A DNA stretch of 64,000 nucleotides from Liolophura sinensis (lineage: Eukaryota; Mollusca; Polyplacophora; Chitonida; Chitonidae): positions 40,907,187-40,971,186 of the forward strand of contig NC_088301.1 of the NCBI RefSeq assembly GCF_032854445.1. Reading direction: 5' to 3'. This document shows positions 39,001 through 46,706 of the stretch, one piece after another. The notes below the pieces were generated by a model. The model was not told the DNA's origin. It was given only the letters and a program-made list of their open reading frames with translations, and searched no databases. Made by a program: the position numbers and the translations under genes. Positions within the stretch are counted from its first letter, which is position 1. Every line of letters starts with the position of its first letter.

Positions 39001-42000
39001 GGTCCTATTGCTGCAAAGATGATAGCCAAGGCGAAAGAGGAAGGCACGTGGGTGATGCTCCAGAATTGTCATTTAGCAGTGTCATGGATGACAGCAATGG
39101 AAAAATTATGTGAAGATTTCACACCAGAGAACACCCATCAGGACTTCCGTCTTTGGCTTACGAGCTACCCATCTCCTAAGGTAAGTACTGCCGGAAGACT
39201 TTTCAAAATGATGATAAATGTTTTCTCACTTCATAACTTCTATGAAGCTTTTGATATTTGAATGTTACAGATTTTCTAATGTTTCTTTTTCACGAGTTGT
39301 TTTCACATATTTTTTACAAGTCACTACACACAGGCTATTTAATTTGTTTTCATTTTAAAAGGCTTGGGAGCTGTGGACTGTATTAATTTTTCTGCTTTCA
39401 GTTCCCTGTGACAGTCCTCCAGAATGGTGTTAAGATGACAAATGAACCTCCAACAGGTCTACGTCAGAACCTGCTTCAGTCCTACCTGAACGATCCAATC
39501 AGTGACCCAGTTTTTTTCGCAGGATGCCCCGGCAAAGAACTTGTAAGGCTCATGTCTTTGTGTTCCCATAAACAGACATAAATATTTACACACAGCTCAA
39601 AAGCAGGAACAGTAACTTTGAATTAGACGTGCTTGAAAGCGGGCAATTTTTGTGTACATGTATTTCGCTGAATTCATATAGTGGTTTTAAGTTATAGTTG
39701 CATCTTTTGTTTCTCTGCTACTTACAGCAATTCCAGAAGCTTCTGTTTGGATTGTGCTTCTTCCATGCCCTCACTCAGGAGAGGCGGAAGTTTGGTCCCA
39801 TGGGCTGGAACATTCCCTACGGTTTTAATGAATCGGATCTCCGCATATCCGTGCGACAACTGCAGGTAATGCTGTTACACGTGGCTACATACAAGGTTAC
39901 CTAATAGCTTCTACATGCTCAACTAACAATGTAGTGTTTCAAAAAGCAGTAACCACTAGTCAAATGCTGTTCTTTTTCTTTTTTTAAGCTTCATACAGAA
40001 AACAAAAATAAATGGCAAACCAGTCATTATGAATAATATCATGTATGTGCCTCATGTCCACAGATGTTCATCAATGAATATGATGATGTTCCATTTGACG
40101 CCATTTCCTATATGACGGGTGAATGTAACTATGGAGGCCGTGTGACGGATGATTGGGACAGACGCTTGCTCCTGTCTATTCTGGCAGACTTTTACAATGA
40201 ACACATCATAGAGGATCCTAAATACAAATTCTCCCCTAGTGGGCTGTACCATGCTCCACCTAAGGGAGCCTACAATGACCATGTGGAGTTTATAAAGGTA
40301 AGTCTAGAAAGCCGTCAGCACTAAACTATCCCTGCCCTATTTTCACATACACAATATTTATATCTAATATGGACATTATGGATTTTATGACTTTCTCCAC
40401 AGTCGTGTTTCCAAAAATGTCAGGCACCTAAGCGTACTTACAGGCTTATGACTTGTGGTCACTTGTGGTCAATGTCTTTATCACACTCAGTTATTTTTAA
40501 AGGCAGAGATTACAAGATTGGTTTGGTAGTAATGTAACTTACAAACTCTTTTATAGTAAATTTGTGGTGACATTGTTGCTTGAATAAAGACTGCAGGTAC
40601 TTTGAAATAAGGACATGCATTTTGTTTTCACCAGTCTTTGCCTCACAATCAAACCCCAGAGATATTTGGCATGCATGAAAATGTTGACATCACCCGGGAG
40701 CTTCAGGAGACAAAGCTGTTGTTTGACTCTGTGTTGCTGACACAGGGAGGTGGTGGGGGAGGAGGTGGAGGGAAATCAGATGACTCCCTCTATGACATTG
40801 CCTCAGACATCCTTGCCAAGGTGAGCCGTTAGCATCTGGAGTTTATCTAAACAGAATAACAGTATTTGCCCCAAAAATTTGCCTTAAAAAAGTGCATTTT
40901 TGTAGGCAAGTAAAGATGGTAGAATGTTACAGAAACTCAAATATTTCCAGTAGAATATCACCTTACCTTCCAAATGAACAAACCTGAACACACCTTTATA
41001 GGATCAGTGTAACTCTCAGAATCAGGCAAAATTAGTAACATTGTCATAGACTAAATTTTAGGTCAAAAACAGTCTGTGCCGTGCATGCTGTTCAAGCAGT
41101 TGACCTTGCCATTTTGGTATTCCATTCCTTAGCAACATAACATGATTTTTGTTTAAAATATTGGTGTATTCATTAAGATGCATTGAAGAGTGGTGCTGTT
41201 TCCTAATCTACCATGTGTCTCACCTTGCAGCTGCCAAATGACTTTGACATAGAGCAGGCTATAAAGCTGTACCCTGTGGTGTATCAGGAGAGTATGAATA
41301 CTGTCCTGGTTCAGGAGATGGAGCGGTTTAACCGTCTGATCCAGATCATTCGCACATCGCTGAAGAACCTGCAGAAGGCTATCAAAGGTTTGGTGGTCAT
41401 GTCCTCTGATTTGGAAGCTGTCGCCAATAGTCTCCTTATTGCCAAGGTGCCAGCCATGTGGGCAAAGCGATCCTATCCCTCACTCAAACCATTGGGAAGC
41501 TACATCAATGATTTTCTGGAGAGGCTCAAGTTCTTACAGGTACAGTTAGCTTAATTGAGATGAGTAAAACTTAATTGGGAGGCTGATATGGAAACTCTGC
41601 AGTTCAGGATACCAAACGTATATGTAATTGTCTTGACATAGATATGCATCTAGAATGCGGATAGTTTAACTTTGTGCCAAGCAGGGATGTGGTGTAAGAA
41701 TGACCTGTCTTGAAGGACACATGAGTTTTGTGAAGATTCCATAGAGTGCAGAAATCTTTTGTTGAGATGTGTTTGACACTAGAAAACATACTACAGCGTA
41801 TAAGTCTAATGTAATATGCTTTACTGTTTTTTTTCAGGGGTGGTACAGTTCTGGGAAGCCAGCAGTTTTTTGGGTGTCTGGGTTTTTCTTCACTCAGGCA
41901 TTTTTGACAGGAGTAATGCAGAACTATGCCAGAAAGTTCACCATTCCGATTGACAAATTGGCTTTTGATTTTGAGGTGAGTGAAGCAGCGCCTAACACAT

Positions 42001-43029
42001 TTAAAATGAATGAAAAGCAAAAGCTTTTCTTCAAAATGCTGAAAATAGAAAGAAGTACCAGGTTTTTGTCTGTGGCTAACAGCTCTATTATTTATTCTGT
42101 GTGCCTGTTTGTACTTCACATCTTTGACATTCTATCTTTTAACATGGGCCATTCACCTAATGAATTGCGTGAGAAAAAGACATTGTTTTTTCCCAGGATG
42201 TTGTAGCTGTGGTAAACCATGTGCTTGTGTCTCCTAACGTTTTGCTGGATTCATGTTGTGACATGGTTCTCAGTAAAGGAATTGTTGTATGTTTGTAGGT
42301 GTTGCCAATGGAGACTAGTACCAAACCTCCTGAGGATGGAGCATACATTAATGGACTCTTCCTGGATGGAGCAAGATGGGATAGAAAGGCGTAAGTGTTT
42401 ACATAGTGATGACTTTAGTTGTGTGATATTAGGTGCAGCCTAGATTACAGTGATAACTCCAACTCAGATGTCAAGAAACTTCTATCAAACTTTTGTGCAT
42501 ATTAGTACTTTGATTATAGAGATAAATTTACACCTGGCAAACTTCAGTCACTAACCAGTAGAATGTAGGTTATTAAATATGCACATGCCTATATATGCGT
42601 AAATAAAGTTAAGAGAACTAATGATTGATTAATTGATTGTGAACACATGGGAATATTTTCATACCAACTTTCTAAAAAAAAAAAAAATTCAATGTGGAGA
42701 ATAGTAAAGTGCTGAATACCCTTCATGCATTATCATCTTACCAACGATTATTCTTTTATGTTTTCAGTGGAATGTTAGGAGAGCAGCTGCCTAAGGTCCT
42801 AAATGAACCAATGCCAATCATCTGGCTAAAGCCTGGTCTTAAGGTTGAAATTGACAAAATCGCGGGTCGCTACACCTGTCCTGTGTACAAGACCAGCGAG
42901 AGAAAGGGAACTCTCTCAACGACAGGTCACTCCACCAACTTTGTGTTGGCCATGTTCTTACCAACAGACAAACCAACACAACACTGGGTCAAAAGAGCAT
43001 GTGCTCTCCTCTGCCAGTTAGATGACTAA
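10871..43029 (+). CDS. DNAH12: Axonemal dynein heavy chain 12 (DNAH12), complete, 66 coding exons
   Basis: Single-headed inner-arm dynein motor that drives microtubule sliding in cilia and flagella. The hand-built model has 66 coding exons summing to 11943 nt, in frame throughout: 3980 residues, against about 3960 for long human DNAH12. Similarity is collinear with human DNAH12 from [18 protein letters not shown] to the [12 protein letters not shown]...LLCQLDD end, which separates it from DNAH3 and DNAH7. Motifs seen: AAA1 Walker A GPAGTGKT (22393-22416) and Walker B CFDEF; degenerate AAA2 loop [11 protein letters not shown]3 GPTGTGKS (25988-26011); AAA4 GVGGSGRQ, with R in place of the Walker lysine; a stalk coiled coil; and a C-terminal domain. 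The start is the ATG at the first base of exon 1. It is divergent from IQUB and tandem to APPL1. One intron is GC-AG, and exon 54 has two alternative copies. Exon coordinates are given in the block entries below. Confidence 0.97.
16552..16627 (+). repeat. Dispersed repeat (family C), copy 1
   Basis: This stretch matches 35568-35643 over about 76 bases, including 'tgcttgtgtact', 'acacttat' and the shared 3' end 'taataaaggaa' preceded by 'tgacgt' or 'tgacat'. The tail looks like the 3' end of a short retroelement. Both copies are in DNAH12 introns. Confidence 0.55.
18282..18418 (-). repeat. SINE-A 3' half in DNAH12 intron 17
   Basis: Reading on the plus strand: 'tttatttgattggtgtttta', 'actcaagaatatttc', 'gccagcattatggtg', 'cccggggaaacacacgacca'. 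This is the reverse complement of the family A body and tail. The tRNA-like head is missing. Confidence 0.75.
22066..22183. repeat. Long imperfect inverted repeat (hairpin) in DNAH12 intron 23
   Basis: Arms of 52 nt at 22066-22117 and 22132-22183 pair at 41 of 52 positions plus one G:U, around a 14-nt loop. After a few unpaired bases, 'caattatt' (22055-22062) and 'aataattg' (22189-22196) extend the stem. I cannot tell a pre-miRNA-like hairpin from a small palindromic transposable element. It matches no other repeat that I recognised here. Confidence 0.75.
22311..25419 (+). other. DNAH12: DNAH12 exons 24-31: AAA1 and AAA2 (about residues 1267-1874)
   Basis: Exons: 22311-22506, 22695-22787, 22919-23311, 23612-23841, 23983-24166, 24360-24584, 24698-25009, 25231-25419. 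AAA1 is the main ATPase site. It has Walker [17 protein letters not shown], Walker B ACFDEFNR with intact D and E, and the conserved [21 protein letters not shown]2 has a degenerate P-loop (GEPFGSKT) but keeps [19 protein letters not shown] and [10 protein letters not shown]-like text ([18 protein letters not shown] across an exon junction). The intron after 23311 starts with GC instead of GT. Confidence 0.95.
25664..30040 (+). other. DNAH12: DNAH12 exons 32-43: AAA3 and AAA4 (about residues 1875-2500)
   Basis: Exons: 25664-25809, 25972-26110, 26470-26636, 27056-27248, 27432-27637, 27790-27864, 28041-28128, 28558-28736, 28871-29063, 29200-29361, 29492-29686, 29907-30040. AAA3 has an intact Walker A (GPTGTGKS) and Walker B ([10 protein letters not shown]), so it can probably bind and turn over nucleotide in its regulatory role. 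AAA4 has [14 protein letters not shown], with R in place of lysine, as also in human DNAH12. [20 protein letters not shown] and [13 protein letters not shown] are collinear with human. Confidence 0.95.
26690..26995 (+). repeat. Possible retroelement-derived repeat in DNAH12 intron 34
   Basis: Weak call. The stretch ends in 'acgatgttaaactgccatca' followed by 'gataaataaata', like the tails of SINE families A and B. The body is unlike either family. Confidence 0.35.
30202..32679 (+). other. DNAH12: DNAH12 exons 44-48: stalk coiled coil and microtubule-binding domain
   Basis: Exons: 30202-30364, 30585-30842, 31186-31317, 31550-31639, 32149-32679 (about residues 2500-2891). CC1 is a heptad-rich helix rising from [19 protein letters not shown]. 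The microtubule-binding tip follows, starting at [20 protein letters not shown] and ending around [15 protein letters not shown]2 returns through [19 protein letters not shown]. It leads into AAA5 at [20 protein letters not shown]. Exon 48 (531 nt) is the longest in the gene. Confidence 0.95.
31738..31848 (+). repeat. SINE-A 3' fragment in DNAH12 intron 47
   Basis: Diverged body ('gatggtcgtgagttttggcc', 'ttcttccaccaaaatatta') and tail ('gaaatattcttgagtact' then 'gaaataaataa'). Confidence 0.6.
33960..34064 (+). repeat. SINE-A 3' fragment in DNAH12 intron 50
   Basis: Body 'tgatggttgtgggcttctag' and 'tttcctcccaacataatgct', then 'gaaatattctagagtaaaac' and 'accaatcaaacaaataaatg'. Confidence 0.7.
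35568..35643 (+). repeat. Dispersed repeat (family C), copy 2
   Basis: Second copy of the element at 16552-16627, with the same 'tgcttgtgtact' core and 'tgacataataaaggaa' end followed by an A-run. It lies in the intron after DNAH12 exon 52. Confidence 0.55.
36302..36442 (+). CDS. DNAH12: DNAH12 alternative exon 54a (divergent copy)
   Basis: A 141-nt exon with phase 2 at both ends, a good acceptor (TTTGCCTTTCAG) and a perfect donor (GTAAGT). It encodes [18 protein letters not shown] and then a variant reading [16 protein letters not shown]. It has exactly the same length and phases as exon 54b, 432 bases downstream, and is about 65 percent identical to it in protein. The first 14 residues are identical. 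It has no stop or frameshift, so it looks functional. It differs from the usual dynein [10 protein letters not shown] motif, which 54b keeps. Confidence 0.85.
36875..37015 (+). CDS. DNAH12: DNAH12 alternative exon 54b (canonical copy)
   Basis: A 141-nt exon, phase 2 at both ends, acceptor TTTCCATTTCCAG, donor GTAAGT. It encodes [18 protein letters not shown] and then [16 protein letters not shown], which matches human DNAH12 closely, so I used it in the 3980-residue model. It codes for the AAA5-AAA6 transition just after the buttress. Using 54a, 54b or both would all keep the frame. Confidence 0.92.
37769..43029 (+). other. DNAH12: DNAH12 exons 55-66: AAA6 and C-terminal domain (about residues 3245-3980)
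   Basis: Exons: 37769-37927, 38194-38338, 38489-38713, 39001-39180, 39402-39542, 39728-39865, 40064-40297, 40635-40820, 41231-41539, 41838-41975, 42299-42390, 42768-43029. Landmarks are [63 protein letters not shown] and [17 protein letters not shown] in AAA6, then [17 protein letters not shown] and [19 protein letters not shown] in the C-terminal domain. Exon 62 carries a run of nine glycines (40746-40772) where human has a short GS-rich loop. The stop is TAA at 43027-43029. Confidence 0.95.
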
Positions 43030-43250
43030 ACTTGGATTTGTGGACATTCATTTTTTGCAGCATAAGCTTAACAAATGTTTTAAGTTTCACGCACATGGTT
43101 ATATATCAGCGAAAGTCTAAAAGGCTCCCAAACTACAGCCAGTATTGTGAACATTGTCAGCATCTGTAACTTGGTCATTGCAAAATTATAGAACAAAATG
43201 AACACTTCGGTGTTACGCATTACTATAAAGAAAGTTTGTTCTATTTTGTG

Positions 43251-43256
43251 AATAAA
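43251..43256 (+). terminator. Candidate proximal DNAH12 polyadenylation signal
   Basis: AATAAA 222 bases after the stop codon. A second AATAAA lies at 44033-44038. Which is used cannot be decided from sequence. Confidence 0.45.
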
Positions 43257-44032
43257 TTCAAGTATTAAATATAGTACTGTATTCATATCGTGCCACACAT
43301 TTTTTGGGTGATTTGACCATCAGATTGAGGTTTTATACATATTAAATTGCATATTTTTACCCTTCTATATAATGTAAATATTTTATTACCTAAACTGTTT
43401 AAAATTAATATGAATTTCTTGAAGTTAGTCTTCTGTTTGTATTTAATGTGTATATGCTTTTGTTTTTTTTTTTTTAAGTTTTTTGCAATTTGTAAATATT
43501 ATATATAGTTAATTCATATGTGAAAGTCAGCTACTCCGTGGTCTTGCTGGTGTGTGATACACATGATGAATGTTTGGAGACATTCATTATTTGTTATTTA
43601 TTGAAGAATTGGGTTTTTATTTATGAAGTGCTTTGCATTTTACAAGCCATCTGTGATTTGTTGAACTGTGATACTTAAGATTAATGTTTACTTTTTTTTT
43701 ATATCAGATACAATTAATTTGTATGCGCAACATATAATTTTTAACTACATCAGTATTTTTGCCATTGAGCTGGCAGTGGATATGGATTAGGGATCTGAGG
43801 GTGGGTATTAAGGGAGAAATATCATTGTAAAGTGTTGCAGATTTTTGCTGTTATAAATTTGGACCAGTATGGGCAGATATTGTTACTCTGATTGGGTGTT
43901 TGAGTAGTCATGAGCCTCTCGGATTCAGTAATAAGCACCTCAGAAGGATGGGTCTGAGGGTGGTGACAAATGGGTGTTTTTTTTTTTTTTCTTTAACCAT
44001 GTTACTATCAAAACTTGTCCAAAAAAATTGCA

Positions 44033-44038
44033 AATAAA
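44033..44038 (+). terminator. Candidate distal DNAH12 polyadenylation signal
   Basis: AATAAA about 1.0 kb after the DNAH12 stop. It would give a long AT-rich 3' UTR over 43030 to about 44060, which contains no recognisable gene. Confidence 0.35.
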
Positions 44039-45079
44039 ATAGTAAAACTTCACTTGTAACCACTGAAGTCTTGACTTATTCATCCATTTGGTGGTAGTAA
44101 TATTAGGTGTTTAACGTTGTATTAAGACCACGAGTAAATGGGTGCTATTGCAACATAAAGAATACCGAGTTGTTTGAAACTGTTGTTATGTGCATATAAG
44201 AGGGCTTTGTGGAAGCCGGTACTGGTGAAGTTGGCCACACAAATTTAATGCAGTCACAATATAAATGTTTAAACCTTGCTTTTTGGAACCTAGATGAACA
44301 CCTACCAAATGTGCCATCAGGACCTGGGATATGATCTGGCTCGACATCAAAGATGCCACCAAACAAATTTGTTGAGTCAATTTGTCTGACTTGTGCAATA
44401 CAGATCTGTACTTCTTTGAGGAAATTCCTTTTCATTAAAAGAAAGGCGTCCAGTTTTTTTCTTTTTTTAACCGTTTCAATTTTCATCAGTGTTGCCCATA
44501 ATGGGATTGGCATGAATTATCACCTGGAAAGATTAAATTTGAGTCAGTCCTTGCTTTATGCATGGCTCTTTATACAACTGTCGTGGGTTAAGACATGCAT
44601 GAAGTAACAATTATATTCCAGCTTTAAAAGTCCAGAAATTAAATCCTTTATCATGCATCCAGGAAATCAAATAGGCCTAAGTTGAAATTGCTATAAGAGA
44701 GTCCACTGTTAAAACGGACATCATATTGGTCATAGTTGCCATGCAGAGTCAGTACTGTAGAACAGCACTGCACATGATATGGTATGATTTTAAATAGAGA
44801 GTACATTATCTCATCTGCTTAGTTTTTGTGTAACCAGTAGAAGCACAGCATTCAATGGCTGAAGATCTTACATCATGGAAGAGTTATCGCCCCCTCATTG
44901 TGACACCATGTCTTAATTACCTTTTTTTTTTAACTGTCATTTCATGAAAGTTATGAAATCGAAGCCATTGCTTGACTATTTTAAATAATGATAACTTTAT
45001 AACTTCCACTGTCGCTTATACAGTACTCACATAAAATGTCATCTAGAATTTTAATCCACAAAAAGTGAGTTTTGTGAGA

Positions 45080-45240
45080 GTTACTGCCCTTGTGCATACA
45101 GTTGTTCAGGGTCATTTCACAGGGGTTACAACTAATTAAAGAACTTCAAGTCCAAATTTCCCTAATATGTTAGGTTCATATAATAAGGCCAATAATCAGA
45201 AAATAAATTATATATAGACTATATTGTGTGCATGGTATAT
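45080..45240 (+). repeat. Left member of degenerate direct repeat
   Basis: Shares 'gagttrytgccct', 'acttcaagtcc', 'aatatrttat' and 'ccartaatyagaaaa'-like blocks in the same order with 46083-46230, at roughly 70 percent identity in the best part. Together they bracket the DUF3504-like fragment. Confidence 0.45.
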
Positions 45241-45475
45241 AACATGCGGTCATATAATTTTTTGTTCATGCATCATGTGTGATTCACGATTGCCATTGGC
45301 TGATCACACGGGTCAAAATGGCATACACATGTCACAGCTGCCCACACTGGGTATATGAATCTCACTGGGGGTTTAAATGCCATATACCTTGCACAACAGG
45401 ATTACCCGGCAGGATTATAAGGGGGATAACTCAGTTTGGCCTACTGTCGTCTGCTGGAGATGTCTGTTGCTAAAA

Positions 45476-45885
45476 ATGGACGATAACATTGATGTGTCTA
45501 CAGGCGACAAGAAACGATTTGCATCTCATACCAGCGAAGAATTGCGAGAAAAAAGCCAATGTTATTCCAAAGTCACAGAAACGTGTAATTCAACCGTGCC
45601 GAGAATATTTCGCGAATATCTCCTCGAAAAACAAGAAGATGTGGATTTCGAAGCATAAGACCCAGTGAGTCTTAATGAAACTTTATCGCACTTTTACACT
45701 GACTGTCACAAAGGCGGCACTCACTACAAAACAAATTCCCTAGAAAGTTTCCGGTACGAATTAAATCGCTATCTGAAAGCTCTGCTCCACTGTAAGAAAT
45801 TTGACCAATGCAAATGAAATGTTCCAGACAACCATTAATAAACTGAAACAACTTGGCCATGGTACAACAACCCATGCTGTCTGCA
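45476..45885 (+). pseudogene. Broken DUF3504 / Crypton-derived (QRICH1/ZMYM-like) protein fragment
   Basis: From the ATG at 45476 an open frame runs to a TAA at 45656-45658 and reads KKRFASHTSEELREKS then RIFREYLLEKQEDVDFEA. The same frame continues past the stop with LNETLSHFYTDCHKGG, HYKTNSLESFRYELNRYLKA and KKFD. A shift of frame then continues the homology as NANEMFQTTINKLKQLGHG. This order (FREYL, L..FY, Y...S..S.R..I.R.L, AN..F...L.KLK..G) is the N-terminal pattern of the large invertebrate family related to DUF3504 proteins, which derive from Crypton tyrosine recombinases. The catalytic part is absent. One stop and one frameshift suggest decay. The assignment rests on remembered family patterns. 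Confidence 0.6.
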
Positions 45886-46082
45886 TGTGACAAGACTTGC
45901 ATGATATTTCTTAGCTCAGCTTTACATATACTCAAGAATGGCTTTTTATTTGATAAATATTGTTGGGACACAATCGAGCCTGCGGCTCAAGGTTAAAATT
46001 TCACACCCAAAGTTTAAAACCCTTCCTAACACGCGGATAACTTATAATGTTCACCAGTAATGAACACGTACGTACCCCAATG

Positions 46083-46230
46083 AGTTGTTGCCCTTTAATA
46101 CACACAAATCTCTGTTAACCAAATGACAGGCTTACTTCAAGTCCAGATTTCGTCAATATATTATGTAAGCCTCCACATTAAACGACCAGTAATTAGAAAA
46201 CAATATACAAGCTATACTTTTGCTTTCACA
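46083..46230 (+). repeat. Right member of degenerate direct repeat
   Basis: Counterpart of 45080-45240, with the same block order and spacing. It lies between the DUF3504-like fragment and the APPL1 promoter. Confidence 0.45.
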
Positions 46231-46544
46231 TTGTATTAGGTACTCAGGTTTCATGCGCATACATTTACGCCTATGTACCCGTGTGCGCATCATGCAGCTG
46301 TAGAAGCAGGAGAGTTTTTATACCTATAGGCCTAAATAAAGCGTCTTCTGGTCATGGAAACTTAGTGTGATACTTAGACACTTCATACACGTGATTACTG
46401 CGTCAAAACTAAGAAGTCAACAAGCTGGACAGAGTGAATGTACGCACAGTGCTATTCAGTCAAATCGTAAGGGATTATTTCACGGTCGTTCACGTCTCCG
46501 ATCGTTTGAGCTTGGTGGATGACAACAACTGAAGCGAAGACATG

Positions 46545-46569
46545 TGCGCATGCGCGCCAGTCGGAAGTG
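46545..46569. promoter_or_regulatory. APPL1 core promoter motifs (NRF1 and ETS)
   Basis: A perfect NRF1-type palindrome (GCGCATGCGC, 46546-46555) is followed by an ETS site (CGGAAGTG, 46562-46569), about 140 bases upstream of the APPL1 ATG. There is no obvious TATA box. The pair is typical of broadly expressed TATA-less genes, which fits an endosomal adaptor. The start site is probably within 46570-46650. Confidence 0.55.
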
Positions 46570-46706
46570 CCCTCCTATGTGATGAGCTCTACTAGGTTTA
46601 TGTCTTGACTAGAGCTGGGTTTGCAAAAACTAATTTTGGCTGGGTAGATATCAGACTTTCCTATGCATAACGAGATTAAATAGTTTCTCAGAGAGCTGCA
46701 AACAAA

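Larger units (their letters stand above)
44060..46540. other. DNAH12-APPL1 intergenic gap
   Basis: No intact gene recognised. The gap contains the broken DUF3504-like fragment (45476-45885) and two weak direct repeats around it (about 45080-45240 and 46083-46230). A minus-strand open frame at 44145-44513 has no recognisable family. In human an ankyrin gene (ASB14) sits between APPL1 and DNAH12; I see no ankyrin repeats here. Confidence 0.5.

Noticed and set aside
41604-42119. Minus-strand open frame of 171 codons
   Set aside because: Antisense to DNAH12 exon 64 and its flanking introns; no homology.
44145-44513. Minus-strand open frame of 122 codons downstream of DNAH12
   Set aside because: No family recognised and no flanking exon or promoter support. 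Overlapping frames are also open, so chance is likely, though I cannot exclude a small lineage-specific gene.
45279-45475. Open frame running into the DUF3504-like fragment from upstream
   Set aside because: The part before the ATG at 45476 shows no family pattern, so I did not extend the pseudogene leftward.
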